A DNA stretch of 45,872 nt. Origin: a virus. A program made the translations under genes and the position numbers. The DNA lies in IMG/VR virus record IMGVR_UViG_3300009184_001846, positions 1 through 45,872 of that record; one strand, given 5' to 3'. This document shows positions 1 through 7,845 of this stretch, piece after piece. The notes beneath the pieces are model-generated. The model was not told where the DNA came from. It searched no databases and worked only from the letters and a program-made list of their open reading frames with translations. Each line of letters opens with the position of its first letter. The first letter of the stretch is position 1.

Positions 1-390
1 AACATATGCAACAGTAGCAAGCCCGTCAATGATCACAAAGTGATGTTCGCAGTTGGACTGTACATTCACGTTGCGTTCAACGACCATTTCATCATAGCCC
101 ATCTTATTTGCAACAGTTGTACACTTAGGGAATGCTTCGTAATCAAGACCCCAAAAGATTTCGTTTGTATACATCTTAGCAACACGCTTTGGAGTGTCCA
201 CAAGACTGTCATCACTAAGATCAAGTCCTAGTGTTTCCATAATCTTTGCAAAGTGTGATTCGATAATTTCAATCTTGTCTTTACGATCAAGATTGTTTGG
301 CTTAGTAGGAGTTTCAACTCCCATTTGCACGAGATATTCGTGAACTCGTTGACCCAATTCGGGATCGGTCTTAGTTTTATTGTATGACAT
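1..390 (-). CDS. folE: GTP cyclohydrolase I, C-terminal part beyond the window
   Basis: FolE converts GTP to dihydroneopterin triphosphate, the first step towards folate and towards 7-deazaguanines (preQ0). I translated 130 codons from the ATG at 388-390. A purine-rich ribosome site (AAGGAAGGAG) lies 6 bases upstream. The segment SNCEHHF, followed by a stretch resembling the family's IAYIP region, is the zinc and active-site core; the helical N-terminal part with the DTPKRVAKMY element is also typical. The reading frame runs off the left edge, so the C-terminus is missing. It is the last visible gene of a leftward cluster with guaC, a QueD-like gene and a DpdA-like gene, which suggests preQ0 supply for DNA modification rather than folate. 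Family is confident; role is inferred. Confidence 0.93.
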   Translation of the reverse strand, partial: MSYNKTKTDPELGQRVHEYLVQMGVETPTKPNNLDRKDKIEIIESHFAKIMETLGLDLSDDSLVDTPKRVAKMYTNEIFWGLDYEAFPKCTTVANKMGYDEMVVERNVNVQSNCEHHFVIIDGLATVAYV

Positions 391-430
391 TATTATTCTC
401 CTTCCTTACACGGATAATTGTCAAATGTAG

Positions 431-448
431 CGTAACCGTTGTGTTACG
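431..448. other. Small inverted repeat between guaC and folE
   Basis: CGTAAC (431-436) and GTTACG (443-448) form a 6-bp stem with a 6-base loop in the 61-base gap between guaC and folE. No T-run follows on the minus strand, so it is a weak terminator at best. It may be a leader structure of folE. Confidence 0.3.
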
Positions 449-451
449 TTA

Positions 452-1519
452 TTATTTATTACCTACGAACACGTTATTAAATTGTTTGTTTACCCGAACA
501 AACGTTGTGCATTTGCTTAGATGCTTAAGTTCATTTGCACCAACATAAGTACAGGTGCTACGAATCCCTCCAAGAATATCAAGAATTGTAGCTTCTACTG
601 GGCCCTTGTATGGAATCTCTACGGTTCTGCCTTCGCTACTACGATAATTTGCAATGCCACCGTGATGCTTCTCCATAGCAGTACCGCTGCTCATGCCGTA
701 GAACTGAACTTTGCGATCTCCTTGTAAAATAGGATCACCTTCCTCAGTGTAGTATCCGGTTTGCTTCCAGCGAGTGAACATTTCTCCACCGCCTTCATCA
801 TGTCCGGCAAGCATCCCTCCTAGCATTACGAAATCCGCACCGGCACCGAATGCTTTAGCAACATCTCCTGGACAGGTGCATCCTCCGTCGGCGATAATGT
901 GTCCCCCAAGCCCGTGAGCAGCATCAGCGCAATCCATAATAGCACTAAGCTGAGGATAGCCAACGCCAGTTTGAATACGAGTTGTGCAAACGCTCCCAGG
1001 ACCGATGCCCACTTTAACAATGTCTGCTCCACGTAAAATTAACTCCTGTGTCATGTCTGCGGTAACAACGTTACCTGCAATAATTGTACGATCTGGATAG
1101 GTCTTGCGAACTAATTCAATGAAGTCACCGAATGCTTCGCTGTATCCATTAGCAACGTCAACGCAAATGAATTGAACTTGAGGATTTTCAGTCATAATAG
1201 ACTGCAAACGCTCAAAATCTTTTTCACTAGTACCAGTGCTTACTGCATAGCGATAAGGTGACAATTCAGAAGGAATCGTTGCATTGGTCTTTACTAGACA
1301 AGTAAACAAATTAAGTTTGTCTAGTGCAGTTGCCATTTCAATAGTGCCTACACCATCCATGTTAGCAGCCATGATAGGAATACCACGCCACTGAACACGA
1401 CTATGCTTGAACTTATAGGTACGCTCTAGTACAACATCCTTGCGACTAGAAAGAGTTGACCGCTTTGGACGAATCAACACATCACTAAAATCGAGTAGTA
1501 CCTCGTTTTCAATTCTCAC
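452..1519 (-). CDS. guaC: GMP reductase (GuaC-type)
   Basis: A 355-residue TIM-barrel enzyme of the IMPDH/GMP reductase family. GMP reductase turns GMP and NADPH into IMP and ammonia. The catalytic Cys is C178 in GPGSVCTTR, followed by the typical [10 protein letters not shown]. The MSSGTAM..HHGG segment and the C-terminal [14 protein letters not shown] block are those of GMP reductase, whereas IMPDH has a different flap and CBS domains, which are absent. The start (ATG at 1519) overlaps the stop of the upstream 73-residue gene by 4 bases, so the two are translationally coupled. A phage GMP reductase next to FolE, QueD-like and DpdA-like genes may rebalance the guanine nucleotide pool during DNA modification; that link is inference. 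Confidence 0.93.
   Translation of the reverse strand: MRIENEVLLDFSDVLIRPKRSTLSSRKDVVLERTYKFKHSRVQWRGIPIMAANMDGVGTIEMATALDKLNLFTCLVKTNATIPSELSPYRYAVSTGTSEKDFERLQSIMTENPQVQFICVDVANGYSEAFGDFIELVRKTYPDRTIIAGNVVTADMTQELILRGADIVKVGIGPGSVCTTRIQTGVGYPQLSAIMDCADAAHGLGGHIIADGGCTCPGDVAKAFGAGADFVMLGGMLAGHDEGGGEMFTRWKQTGYYTEEGDPILQGDRKVQFYGMSSGTAMEKHHGGIANYRSSEGRTVEIPYKGPVEATILDILGGIRSTCTYVGANELKHLSKCTTFVRVNKQFNNVFVGNK
453..460 (-). promoter_or_regulatory. Possible late promoter core AATAAATA upstream of folE
   Basis: The minus strand reads AATAAATA, matching the T4-type late core NATAAATA. It overlaps the guaC stop codon and lies about 60 bases before the folE start. The overlap with A/T-rich stop-codon sequence makes chance likely. 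Confidence 0.3.
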
Positions 1520-1737
1520 TGAATTGTAACTCCGTCATAACTAGGTTGAATGGTTTTAATTTGATCTCTGGACTCACTGATGGTATCTACGATGCCGTCA
1601 TAGTCTTCTTTAGACAGTACCGTTTTATAAATGCTAAGTGCCTGTGCTACAAGCACACCTGCAACTTCAAGTGCATCATGCCCCTCTTGTAGCTTGGTAG
1701 CATGAATAGTCAGATATTCAGCATATAGCTTTTCCAT
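1516..1737 (-). CDS. Conserved small phage protein, 73 residues
   Basis: A short acidic, mostly helical protein starting [10 protein letters not shown] chose the ATG at 1737 because it lies one base after the stop of the upstream glycosyltransferase; a longer frame to 1875 would overlap that gene by more than 130 bases. Its stop overlaps the guaC start (ATGA). No motif is recognised and function is unknown. Position suggests co-expression with the glycosyltransferase and guaC. Confidence 0.7.
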   Translation of the reverse strand: MEKLYAEYLTIHATKLQEGHDALEVAGVLVAQALSIYKTVLSKEDYDGIVDTISESRDQIKTIQPSYDGVTIQ

Positions 1738-1738
1738 A

Positions 1739-2929
1739 TTAATACTTTGCTTCCTTAGAATGCTTTCGATAGTCAGTTGACATACGCAACCACTTATCAC
1801 CCTTACCTTCAATGATGTCAATGATACGATCAACCGTCTTGTCAGTCCAATCACTGATCTTTCCCATGTTAACATGTGCCTTACGAAGCAACGGATCCAG
1901 CTTGTTCACAGCATCGTCAATCGACCAAGGAATATACATACGCTCACAATCATTTGCAAACGTCTCGGGGAAGCTACGATAAGCAGGATAAAGTACATTA
2001 CATCCCAGAGCATCAGCTTCACTTACAGTATTCGATACCCAATCTTGTAGCGCACAGTTGAACACGACACGACTATCATTGAGGATTTCGTAATACTTCT
2101 GCTTGCTTAGATTTTCGTAGACAGTGAGTTTACCGGTATCTTGCATCTTACGAGTACGAGCCATGTAGCTTTCATTGTTTGACTTCAGCGAACTACCGCT
2201 GCAAACAACAAACTCTACATCCTTGCTAGGGAAACGTTCTTTCCATGCTTCAACAAGGTCCATATAGAAATCAGGCTGCTTCTCTTGATCCCAACGTGCA
2301 GAGAACACTACACGCAGACGGCGATCAATGAAGTTCCTAAGCTTGTCATCAAGACGTTGAATTACTTCATTCTTACCAAAAGCAAGACCGGAGATATTAT
2401 AGATGGGAGCAGTCCAACCTGCTACCTTCATGTGCATTACCATTTCTTCGTTAGTCGCAAGAACTGCACCACCTGAGATAGAAACGATTTCGTTGACCAT
2501 GCGCTCATAGTCACTCATCCACTTAGACATTCCCCAAACATGAACAAAGTCATCCGGATCAATTGCTTGAGCAAGGCAGCGAACAAAGATACGAGGGCGA
2601 AGATTATCGGGAACTTGGTTGATAATGTAGCCGAGGCTTTCAAAGCCTGGCTGGAACATGTCTTCGAAGTAGATTACGTCTTCATTAGTGACCTCACCTT
2701 GCTGCATCATCTTAACCAGATTCATCATCTGGCTCATCGCAAAGTAAGAGCGACCATGTGCATCAAGAACTTGACCGACTACAATCTTCTGACTGTCATC
2801 AAGAGTCTCTCCGGGAACATAAGTAACATCAAGCCCGCGCCGATCAAAGACACTCTTGTTCCAGTCGGTTAGTTGTAATGTATAACGAGCGTTATACGCT
2901 TCAAGTCCCATATAGTATAATCTACGCAT
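1739..2929 (-). CDS. GT-B fold glycosyltransferase
   Basis: A 396-residue protein with two Rossmann-like halves. The C-terminal half has the nucleotide-sugar-binding pattern of GT-B enzymes: VVFSARWDQEKQPD opening the second domain, then VSEADALGCNVLYP, where the Glu and Gly-rich turn contact the donor. The N-terminal half has VYFEDMF and GMSKWMSD elements. It sits directly downstream of a cytidylyltransferase-cupin gene (1-base gap) that could make a nucleotide sugar. The acceptor could be phage DNA (as for T4 glucosyltransferases, or a modified deazaguanine) or a host surface polymer. Fold is fairly certain; substrate unknown. Confidence 0.8.
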   Translation of the reverse strand: MRRLYYMGLEAYNARYTLQLTDWNKSVFDRRGLDVTYVPGETLDDSQKIVVGQVLDAHGRSYFAMSQMMNLVKMMQQGEVTNEDVIYFEDMFQPGFESLGYIINQVPDNLRPRIFVRCLAQAIDPDDFVHVWGMSKWMSDYERMVNEIVSISGGAVLATNEEMVMHMKVAGWTAPIYNISGLAFGKNEVIQRLDDKLRNFIDRRLRVVFSARWDQEKQPDFYMDLVEAWKERFPSKDVEFVVCSGSSLKSNNESYMARTRKMQDTGKLTVYENLSKQKYYEILNDSRVVFNCALQDWVSNTVSEADALGCNVLYPAYRSFPETFANDCERMYIPWSIDDAVNKLDPLLRKAHVNMGKISDWTDKTVDRIIDIIEGKGDKWLRMSTDYRKHSKEAKY

Positions 2930-2930
2930 A

Positions 2931-3686
2931 TTATTTTCTCTCTATGTCTTCTTCAATGCACTCTTCGCCGTATTGAATCTCAATGATCTTCAACGGTTGA
3001 TCTGTCTGATTAGATAGCCGGTGCCAGCTATCCTGTACTATATTAATATACTCGAACTGATTGTAATTTGCAACCTCTTCGGTGTCCGAAATCCACAGGG
3101 TTGCTGTTCCTTCTGCAACGAACCAAAGTTCGGACCGTTTGAAGTGTCGCTGCATACTTAAACTCTTACCCGAATCAACGGTGAGTTCTTTTAGCTTTAC
3201 TTGAAATCCATTTTCATGAAGTACACGATAGTAACCCCAGTCTCGGTTAGTTTTAGGGGACTTCCATTCTTCAAGAATCCAGCTAGAACTATTAGCCTTA
3301 TCTTCGCCACCTACACCGAACACAAATTCAAGATTGTCATCTTTAATATCCATTTCTGGAATATTATCAGCAGTACGATCACCGCCGTTTGCAAAGATAA
3401 TCTTAGCTTTGGGATAAGTGAGCCTAACCCATTTGATTACTGCTTTACCAGTTCCATCGCGGTCATTGAATTCCACTGCTTGGTCTACACCTTGTATAGA
3501 TGCAAGTATGTGACGGCGCTCACTAGAAGGCATGAATGACCGGCCCTTTTTACGGACCAGCCATTCATCACTGTTTACTCCTACAATAAGAAGATCGCCA
3601 AGATCACGGGCGGCTTTAATGTAACTTAAATGACCACTATGAAGCGGATCGAACCCGCCCGTGATAATGACAACTGTGTTATACAC
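2931..3686 (-). CDS. Cytidylyltransferase-like domain fused to a cupin
   Basis: The N-terminal half is a nucleotidyltransferase of the HxGH superfamily (GFDPLHSGHL, H16 and H19; then SSERRHILASI), the type that activates glycerol-3-phosphate or heptose phosphate with CTP or ATP. The C-terminal roughly 90 residues form a single cupin like that of type II mannose-6-phosphate isomerases (QRHFKRSELWFVAEG, then DSWHRLSN). I chose a GTG at 3686, which overlaps the upstream stop by 8 bases; the in-frame ATG at 3779 would overlap the upstream gene by about 100 bases. A fusion of activation and epimerase or isomerase-like domains beside a glycosyltransferase points to nucleotide-sugar synthesis. The exact sugar is unknown. 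Confidence 0.8.
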   Translation of the reverse strand: MYNTVVIITGGFDPLHSGHLSYIKAARDLGDLLIVGVNSDEWLVRKKGRSFMPSSERRHILASIQGVDQAVEFNDRDGTGKAVIKWVRLTYPKAKIIFANGGDRTADNIPEMDIKDDNLEFVFGVGGEDKANSSSWILEEWKSPKTNRDWGYYRVLHENGFQVKLKELTVDSGKSLSMQRHFKRSELWFVAEGTATLWISDTEEVANYNQFEYINIVQDSWHRLSNQTDQPLKIIEIQYGEECIEEDIERK

Positions 3687-3963
3687 GCTTGCGGAAACTC
3701 TGGGTCTTATAGCGGGGCGGTGCAAAACTCTTGCGCTGGGCATTTTGCTCCGCTTGTTCCTTGAATCGGATACGGTCAACTTCCCATTGATCCTTCACAG
3801 GCTTACCTGCAAGAGACTTTTGGTATTGACGCCAGACATAACTCTGACCGCTATACAAGTCTCGTTCATCGAACTTATAACCGTATTCCCTACAGAAATC
3901 ACGGTACAGCTCCAAATCGTTGAAAATCTGGTTAACGTTAGACTTGTTATTAAGATTTGCCAT
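3679..3963 (-). CDS. Conserved T4-like phage protein, 94 residues
   Basis: A basic, aromatic-rich protein containing LYRDFCREYGYKFDERDL and a WRQYQKS element, a pattern I associate with short uncharacterised proteins of marine T4-like phages. A good ribosome site (AAGGAG) precedes the ATG at 3963. It lies between the QueD-like gene (11-base gap) and the cytidylyltransferase (8-base overlap). Function unknown. Confidence 0.75.
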   Translation of the reverse strand: MANLNNKSNVNQIFNDLELYRDFCREYGYKFDERDLYSGQSYVWRQYQKSLAGKPVKDQWEVDRIRFKEQAEQNAQRKSFAPPRYKTQSFRKRV

Positions 3964-3974
3964 TGAAAAACTCC

Positions 3975-4451
3975 TTAGATGGCGATTGATTGTACAGGTT
4001 TAAAAATGTTGTAGTAGATTGTGGCACCGTTCTCACCGTCTTCTGAAACAGTAATCTCAATGTCACGCTTAGGATAACGAGTCGCAATCATGTCATATAG
4101 CTCATCGCTAACCATTTCACACGAACGATAGTCTAGTTGCATAAGCCCGTCGTTGAAACTCTTTTCGATCCAACGCTTGAACTGAATAAACTCGATGTCT
4201 CGGTCGTTGTGAAATACTTGAATCCCCACCTTGAAATGAAAGATGTGTCGGTGAGGGAAACCTAGAAAACTAACATCGAACTCATCGCCCGTTGCTAGTG
4301 CTGGATCAGTGTCTGCTCCAGGATACTTGTGAACACCTTCACGCTGAAAAGTTACCCAGATCATTCGCTTAGCCTGATCCTTAACTCTACTGCGTTGTTC
4401 TGCTTGAGCAGCAAACCTAGCTGCTGCCATGTCTTCAATATTCGTAGCCAT
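3975..4451 (-). CDS. QueD / 6-pyruvoyl-tetrahydropterin synthase-like protein
   Basis: A 158-residue T-fold protein. H41 and the pair H67-x-H69 (GFPHRHIFHF) match the zinc-binding His and HxH of QueD/PTPS. The next parts also follow the family: IEFIQFKRWI in place of VxDFxxLK, LDYRSCEMVSDELYDMI, and a final EITVSEDG with a candidate Glu (E137). The catalytic Cys that normally lies a few residues before HxH is not present, and the DH pair after the second helix is DY. The reaction may therefore differ from 6-carboxy-tetrahydropterin synthesis. Three ATGs stand in tandem (4457, 4454, 4451); 4451 has the best spacing from AGGA. Adjacent to the DpdA-like gene, with an overlap. Confidence 0.72.
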   Translation of the reverse strand: MATNIEDMAAARFAAQAEQRSRVKDQAKRMIWVTFQREGVHKYPGADTDPALATGDEFDVSFLGFPHRHIFHFKVGIQVFHNDRDIEFIQFKRWIEKSFNDGLMQLDYRSCEMVSDELYDMIATRYPKRDIEITVSEDGENGATIYYNIFKPVQSIAI

Positions 4452-5961
4452 CATCATATCCTGTTTCTTCTTCAGTATCTTCAACACTGAACAATTGATT
4501 AAACATCGTTTGAGCATTTATTGTCTTCTTACCAGAAAACCCTTGCCCTGCTTTCATCTGAGTCCAGAACTTACTATGTGATTCTAGCAAATCTAAACTC
4601 TTTTGTCTATCCTTAAGTGAGAAAATCTCATCAACAATTTGACCAAAAGTTCGACCATCGAACCGATCAAAGACCATCTTTGGCATGATACCTTGTTCGT
4701 AGCGACGATTTGCTTCCTGTACAGCAGTCATATGCTGATACACGTTATGTGCCTGAATGAGAGTATAGCTGAGAGTGTCCCAGCTAGTCTTAGTTTCTTT
4801 ACCGTGTTGACCTAAGAAACCCTGACCACGATAGCAAAGGTCCTTCATCACCATCATATCCGTTACCGGACTATCAGTAAACACCTTGTGAATACCATCA
4901 GCTAGTACACCGTCACTGAACTTACGTGTGTCAGTTGCATATCTCTTTTCTTCGGCAGTCTTCTCCATAGCATACGTCCACTTACTGTCGTGTTCAAACG
5001 TATTGTTATTATAAGCAAGACCCTTTGCAGCAGCAAAAAACGGCGATGCACAGTCAAACGTAATCTGTAACTTTGGATTATGATACTTGCGAACAGCTTT
5101 CTGAACATCAGTAAAGATGACAGCATACTCCATGATTGAAGTACCAAGACAGTGAATCAAATCTTGCTTACCTTCTTCAAGATAGCCGTCATGAATGATG
5201 TTGATGATTCGCTTAAGCATCAAGTGAACATCGATCTTGTTTTGACCACCGAATGCCCAACCGTTGAATGCCTTGTCTCCGTAGACGTTAGTATCGCAAT
5301 ACTTCTTCATTTCTTCATACCAGTCATCAGACTGTTTATGATTACGCCCTTGTAGAACGTTTAGAAACTTGCAACGACCGTCACGATTAGCAACAAAGTA
5401 TTCGTTGTTAATATGAGTAGCAGTGATTGCTTCTTCAATCGTGCTGATGCCGTGAGCAGACTTTCCGGTCTTCTTGTCAATGATGTGATACGTTGTCAAC
5501 GACTGCGATGGAATATCAAGACACATGCCATAGTCCATGTATTCATCCATCCACTTGAGGACTTCTGTCCGCTTCTTCATTGCACGGGGACAGTTAGGAT
5601 CCTTCCAGTCAGCAGGCCACTGACACTTGAGAATCTGGAAACCACCAGAGTCACCGAGTAAGAAAGTATTCTGCCGATCACGCTTACGAATGATAGATTC
5701 GTTGTTATCATTCTTTGTGATATCTAAGTTTGCGTGACCAGCAGAATACAGTCCCCACTTGTAAGTGTACAAGCCTTCCTTCTCATTGAGGAAATTTAGC
5801 TTCTCAACATCACCGTTGAATGCTGCAGGGATTCTCGCTGGGTCAAAATAGTTTTCACCTTCACGCTGCTTACCAAGCCCGGCGATGAAGAAAGACGAGA
5901 CTGCTGGCAAAAACAACGCCCAATCTGGGTCATGTGATGCTGAGAGATTTACTTGTTCCAT
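4435..5961 (-). CDS. dpdA: TGT-superfamily 7-deazaguanine DNA transglycosylase (DpdA-like)
   Basis: A 508-residue protein with the core of tRNA-guanine transglycosylases: GDSGGFQ at 103-109 (Asp104 for base recognition), LNVLQGRNH at 200-208, GWAFGGQ at 234-240, CLGTS at 271-275, and TFDCASPF with D303 as the candidate nucleophile. A terminal IQAHNVYQHM helix also follows TGT. The CxCxxC...H zinc site of bacterial tRNA TGT is absent, as expected for DpdA proteins that insert preQ0-type bases into DNA. The neighbours QueD-like, guaC and folE support a DNA-modification role. An archaeosine- or queuosine-type tRNA enzyme is the main alternative. The start overlaps the upstream stop by 13 bases. 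Confidence 0.85.
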   Translation of the reverse strand: MEQVNLSASHDPDWALFLPAVSSFFIAGLGKQREGENYFDPARIPAAFNGDVEKLNFLNEKEGLYTYKWGLYSAGHANLDITKNDNNESIIRKRDRQNTFLLGDSGGFQILKCQWPADWKDPNCPRAMKKRTEVLKWMDEYMDYGMCLDIPSQSLTTYHIIDKKTGKSAHGISTIEEAITATHINNEYFVANRDGRCKFLNVLQGRNHKQSDDWYEEMKKYCDTNVYGDKAFNGWAFGGQNKIDVHLMLKRIINIIHDGYLEEGKQDLIHCLGTSIMEYAVIFTDVQKAVRKYHNPKLQITFDCASPFFAAAKGLAYNNNTFEHDSKWTYAMEKTAEEKRYATDTRKFSDGVLADGIHKVFTDSPVTDMMVMKDLCYRGQGFLGQHGKETKTSWDTLSYTLIQAHNVYQHMTAVQEANRRYEQGIMPKMVFDRFDGRTFGQIVDEIFSLKDRQKSLDLLESHSKFWTQMKAGQGFSGKKTINAQTMFNQLFSVEDTEEETGYDDGYEY

Positions 5962-6662
5962 GTCTTATTCCGATTCATTACGTATGTTCTATAGCTCTTA
6001 ATCACTAACTGGCTAGCTACTTTACCAGTGAATTCTTTTAACTGCTCTAGGGCAACAAATGAATCACCTTGTTCTTTGTAGATATCACTATACTTCATTA
6101 TTAGTGTGTTGTCAAGAGAATCTTTAGGTACATGTACCTTGTAATACTTGCTAAAGTTACCGTATAAATCATTATCATCTTGATTTGACTTATACCATCT
6201 TTTAAGATCAATCTGTCGTTCTATTATCAGTTGTTTCCAAAGATCATCATTCAGGTTGTAACCTTTAGCCTCTAACTTTCCACGATAGTGTTTAGAAACC
6301 ATAGTGTTTTTTGTAATATGATTGAATGCTATTTCCGGTAGATCGTCTTCTTCTACTAATATGATTATCAGTTTAACATTCGGAAGGCGGGTCCGAATAA
6401 CATCGAACTCCGGATACATTTGAGTAGCTAGTATCCCATGATCGGAAAAACTCAACTCCTCAAACATATCTAGTCCAGCAAGATTAGGATCATTAGTAGC
6501 AGGATGCTTCCATGAACTCTCCCAAGGATATGACACGTGGGCAGAGTTTTCCGGAGTGAACAATATCTCCTCGTCTAAGTCATTAATCATCCTCCATAGC
6601 ACTTGCGCTATGAGTTTTCCTGAAGTACCAGGAAAGAATGAAATAATGTACTGTTCACTCAC
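5949..6662 (-). CDS. P-loop, sulfotransferase-like phage protein
   Basis: A 237-residue protein starting with a beta strand and glycine loop (ISFFPGTSGKLIAQVLWRM), the position where sulfotransferase-like and related P-loop proteins bind a phosphate group. A later strand, NVKLIIILVEEDD, and a charged helical C-terminus fit a P-loop alpha/beta fold. The loop is not a perfect Walker A. It resembles the proteins at 12116 and 13923 in size and architecture. It lies between a small phage gene (4-base overlap) and dpdA (13-base overlap). Substrate unknown. Confidence 0.55.
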   Translation of the reverse strand: MSEQYIISFFPGTSGKLIAQVLWRMINDLDEEILFTPENSAHVSYPWESSWKHPATNDPNLAGLDMFEELSFSDHGILATQMYPEFDVIRTRLPNVKLIIILVEEDDLPEIAFNHITKNTMVSKHYRGKLEAKGYNLNDDLWKQLIIERQIDLKRWYKSNQDDNDLYGNFSKYYKVHVPKDSLDNTLIMKYSDIYKEQGDSFVALEQLKEFTGKVASQLVIKSYRTYVMNRNKTWNK

Positions 6663-7030
6663 GCGGTAACGTCATCCTGTATCAAATTCCGAACCATCTT
6701 GATTTTGTGATCAAGATTCTTTTTCTGTTCAACCAAATCAGCGATAGTTGGATTAGACTTTGATAATGCTTCAATTTGCATTTCTTGATTGCGCTTTTCT
6801 CTAGCCCAGTCAAGTAACGACTCTGCTTCTGGAGTCAATCCAATCGAAGCGTGGGATGTATTCAACTCTCTCCACAGTTGACCATCATAAACTTCAACAT
6901 TCTGTGAGTTTGAATTGAAACGTAAATCACCTACGCCCATGTAGCCTGACATAGTGTTCATGTATGTGGTCGATGGCATTCCGCCGTTGACCATCACATA
7001 TCTTCCTGATCCATTGACAGTCTTGATCAT
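6659..7030 (-). CDS. Conserved T4-like phage protein, 123 residues
   Basis: Contains a Gly/Asn-rich beta-type N-terminal half (NGGMPSTTYMN, then LRFNSNSQNVEVYDGQLWREL) and a helical C-terminal half (SLLDWAREKRNQEMQ). The pattern 'values from a label plus WxxL' resembles small beta modules near phage fibre or virion proteins of marine T4-like phages. Its start overlaps the clamp stop (TAATG) and its end overlaps the next gene by 4 bases. Function unknown. Confidence 0.7.
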   Translation of the reverse strand: MIKTVNGSGRYVMVNGGMPSTTYMNTMSGYMGVGDLRFNSNSQNVEVYDGQLWRELNTSHASIGLTPEAESLLDWAREKRNQEMQIEALSKSNPTIADLVEQKKNLDHKIKMVRNLIQDDVTA

Positions 7031-7764
7031 TACTTAGCCTGTGCGGGCAAGAGATAACGATAAGTTGCAAGACCACTGTCTACGACGATTTCAACAGCAC
7101 CTGCGTCTGCCATGCGAATCTTCTTGTCGCCGGGAAGATCCATGATTGCAAGAAAGACCTTGACAGGCCAATTCCATGCACGAGACAACGTGCCAGCAAC
7201 TCCCGGCTGGAAGACGAAGTTACCAGAGTGAGTAGAAGGATCACCGAAGTAAATCTTAAGATCACCGTTCTCAGTCTTAGCATTGAACGTGAGTTCTTCA
7301 CTATTAGCAGAAGCCTGCTTCTTCAAACGACTGATGCCAGCAACAGTGGGTTCAAACTCAACGTCCCACGTAGCGCCCTTGAACTTAACGTTCTTTACCT
7401 TGTCTTCGACAATGTACTTGAGCATCAAGCGATAGTCATTAACGAAGTCGCCGGTTGCAGTCTCAAAGTGAATACGAACAGGAACATCCTTCTCACCATC
7501 ACGATCTTCTCGGACGAGATTGATCTTAGCATTGGCATCATATTCATCAAAGCCGATGATAGTCTTTAACTTAGATAGATTAGGCATACCAAACGTGCCT
7601 GCAAATTCTGGAATCGGAGTCTTAAACGAACCAGAGATTACAACAGTCTGGTCGTCTGAATACGCACCGAATTCTGTTTCTTCATCGGTTCCTACGATCT
7701 TAACCAGATCAATGATACCGAGAGCATGTGTATGTTCAACTAGGTCGAGCAAATAATCTTTCAT
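7030..7764 (-). CDS. 45: DNA polymerase sliding clamp (gp45-like)
   Basis: A 244-residue protein of the size and layout of the T4 gp45 trimeric clamp. It has two related domains with the PCNA-type beta-alpha-beta pattern, an acidic first half (LVKIVGTDEETEF), the central GVAGTL region and a C-terminal strand ATYRYLLPA. It tethers the family B polymerase encoded just upstream; in T4 it also activates late transcription through gp33/gp55. A ribosome site AAGGAAA precedes the ATG. An 81-base gap upstream carries a strong sigma70-like promoter, so the clamp leads the leftward operon down to folE. Confidence 0.92.
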   Translation of the reverse strand: MKDYLLDLVEHTHALGIIDLVKIVGTDEETEFGAYSDDQTVVISGSFKTPIPEFAGTFGMPNLSKLKTIIGFDEYDANAKINLVREDRDGEKDVPVRIHFETATGDFVNDYRLMLKYIVEDKVKNVKFKGATWDVEFEPTVAGISRLKKQASANSEELTFNAKTENGDLKIYFGDPSTHSGNFVFQPGVAGTLSRAWNWPVKVFLAIMDLPGDKKIRMADAGAVEIVVDSGLATYRYLLPAQAK

Positions 7765-7808
7765 TGTGTGTTTCCTTTATTAGAAGTATTTAGGTAGTTA
7801 TAGTGTGT

Positions 7809-7837
7809 ATAATAGTGGATTTTTTTACGAAAGTCAA
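7809..7837 (-). promoter_or_regulatory. Sigma70-like promoter before the clamp operon
   Basis: On the minus strand TTGACT (7832-7837) and TATTAT (7809-7814) are separated by 17 bases, near the bacterial consensus. It lies in the polymerase-clamp gap, 44 bases before the clamp start. It would drive the operon to folE with host RNA polymerase, early in infection. Confidence 0.75.
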
Positions 7838-7845
7838 TCTTTAGT

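Noticed and set aside
413-424. TTGACA upstream of folE as a promoter -35
   Set aside because: No -10 element is found 16-18 bases downstream; the ribosome site occupies that place.
3687-3779. Longer N-terminus for the cytidylyltransferase-cupin gene
   Set aside because: It would overlap a well-formed conserved gene (3679-3963) by about 100 bases, and a GTG at the domain start fits better.
4452-4517. Longer N-terminus for the QueD-like gene
   Set aside because: It lies entirely inside the dpdA reading frame and has no ribosome site; the ATG at 4451 has AGGA at good spacing.
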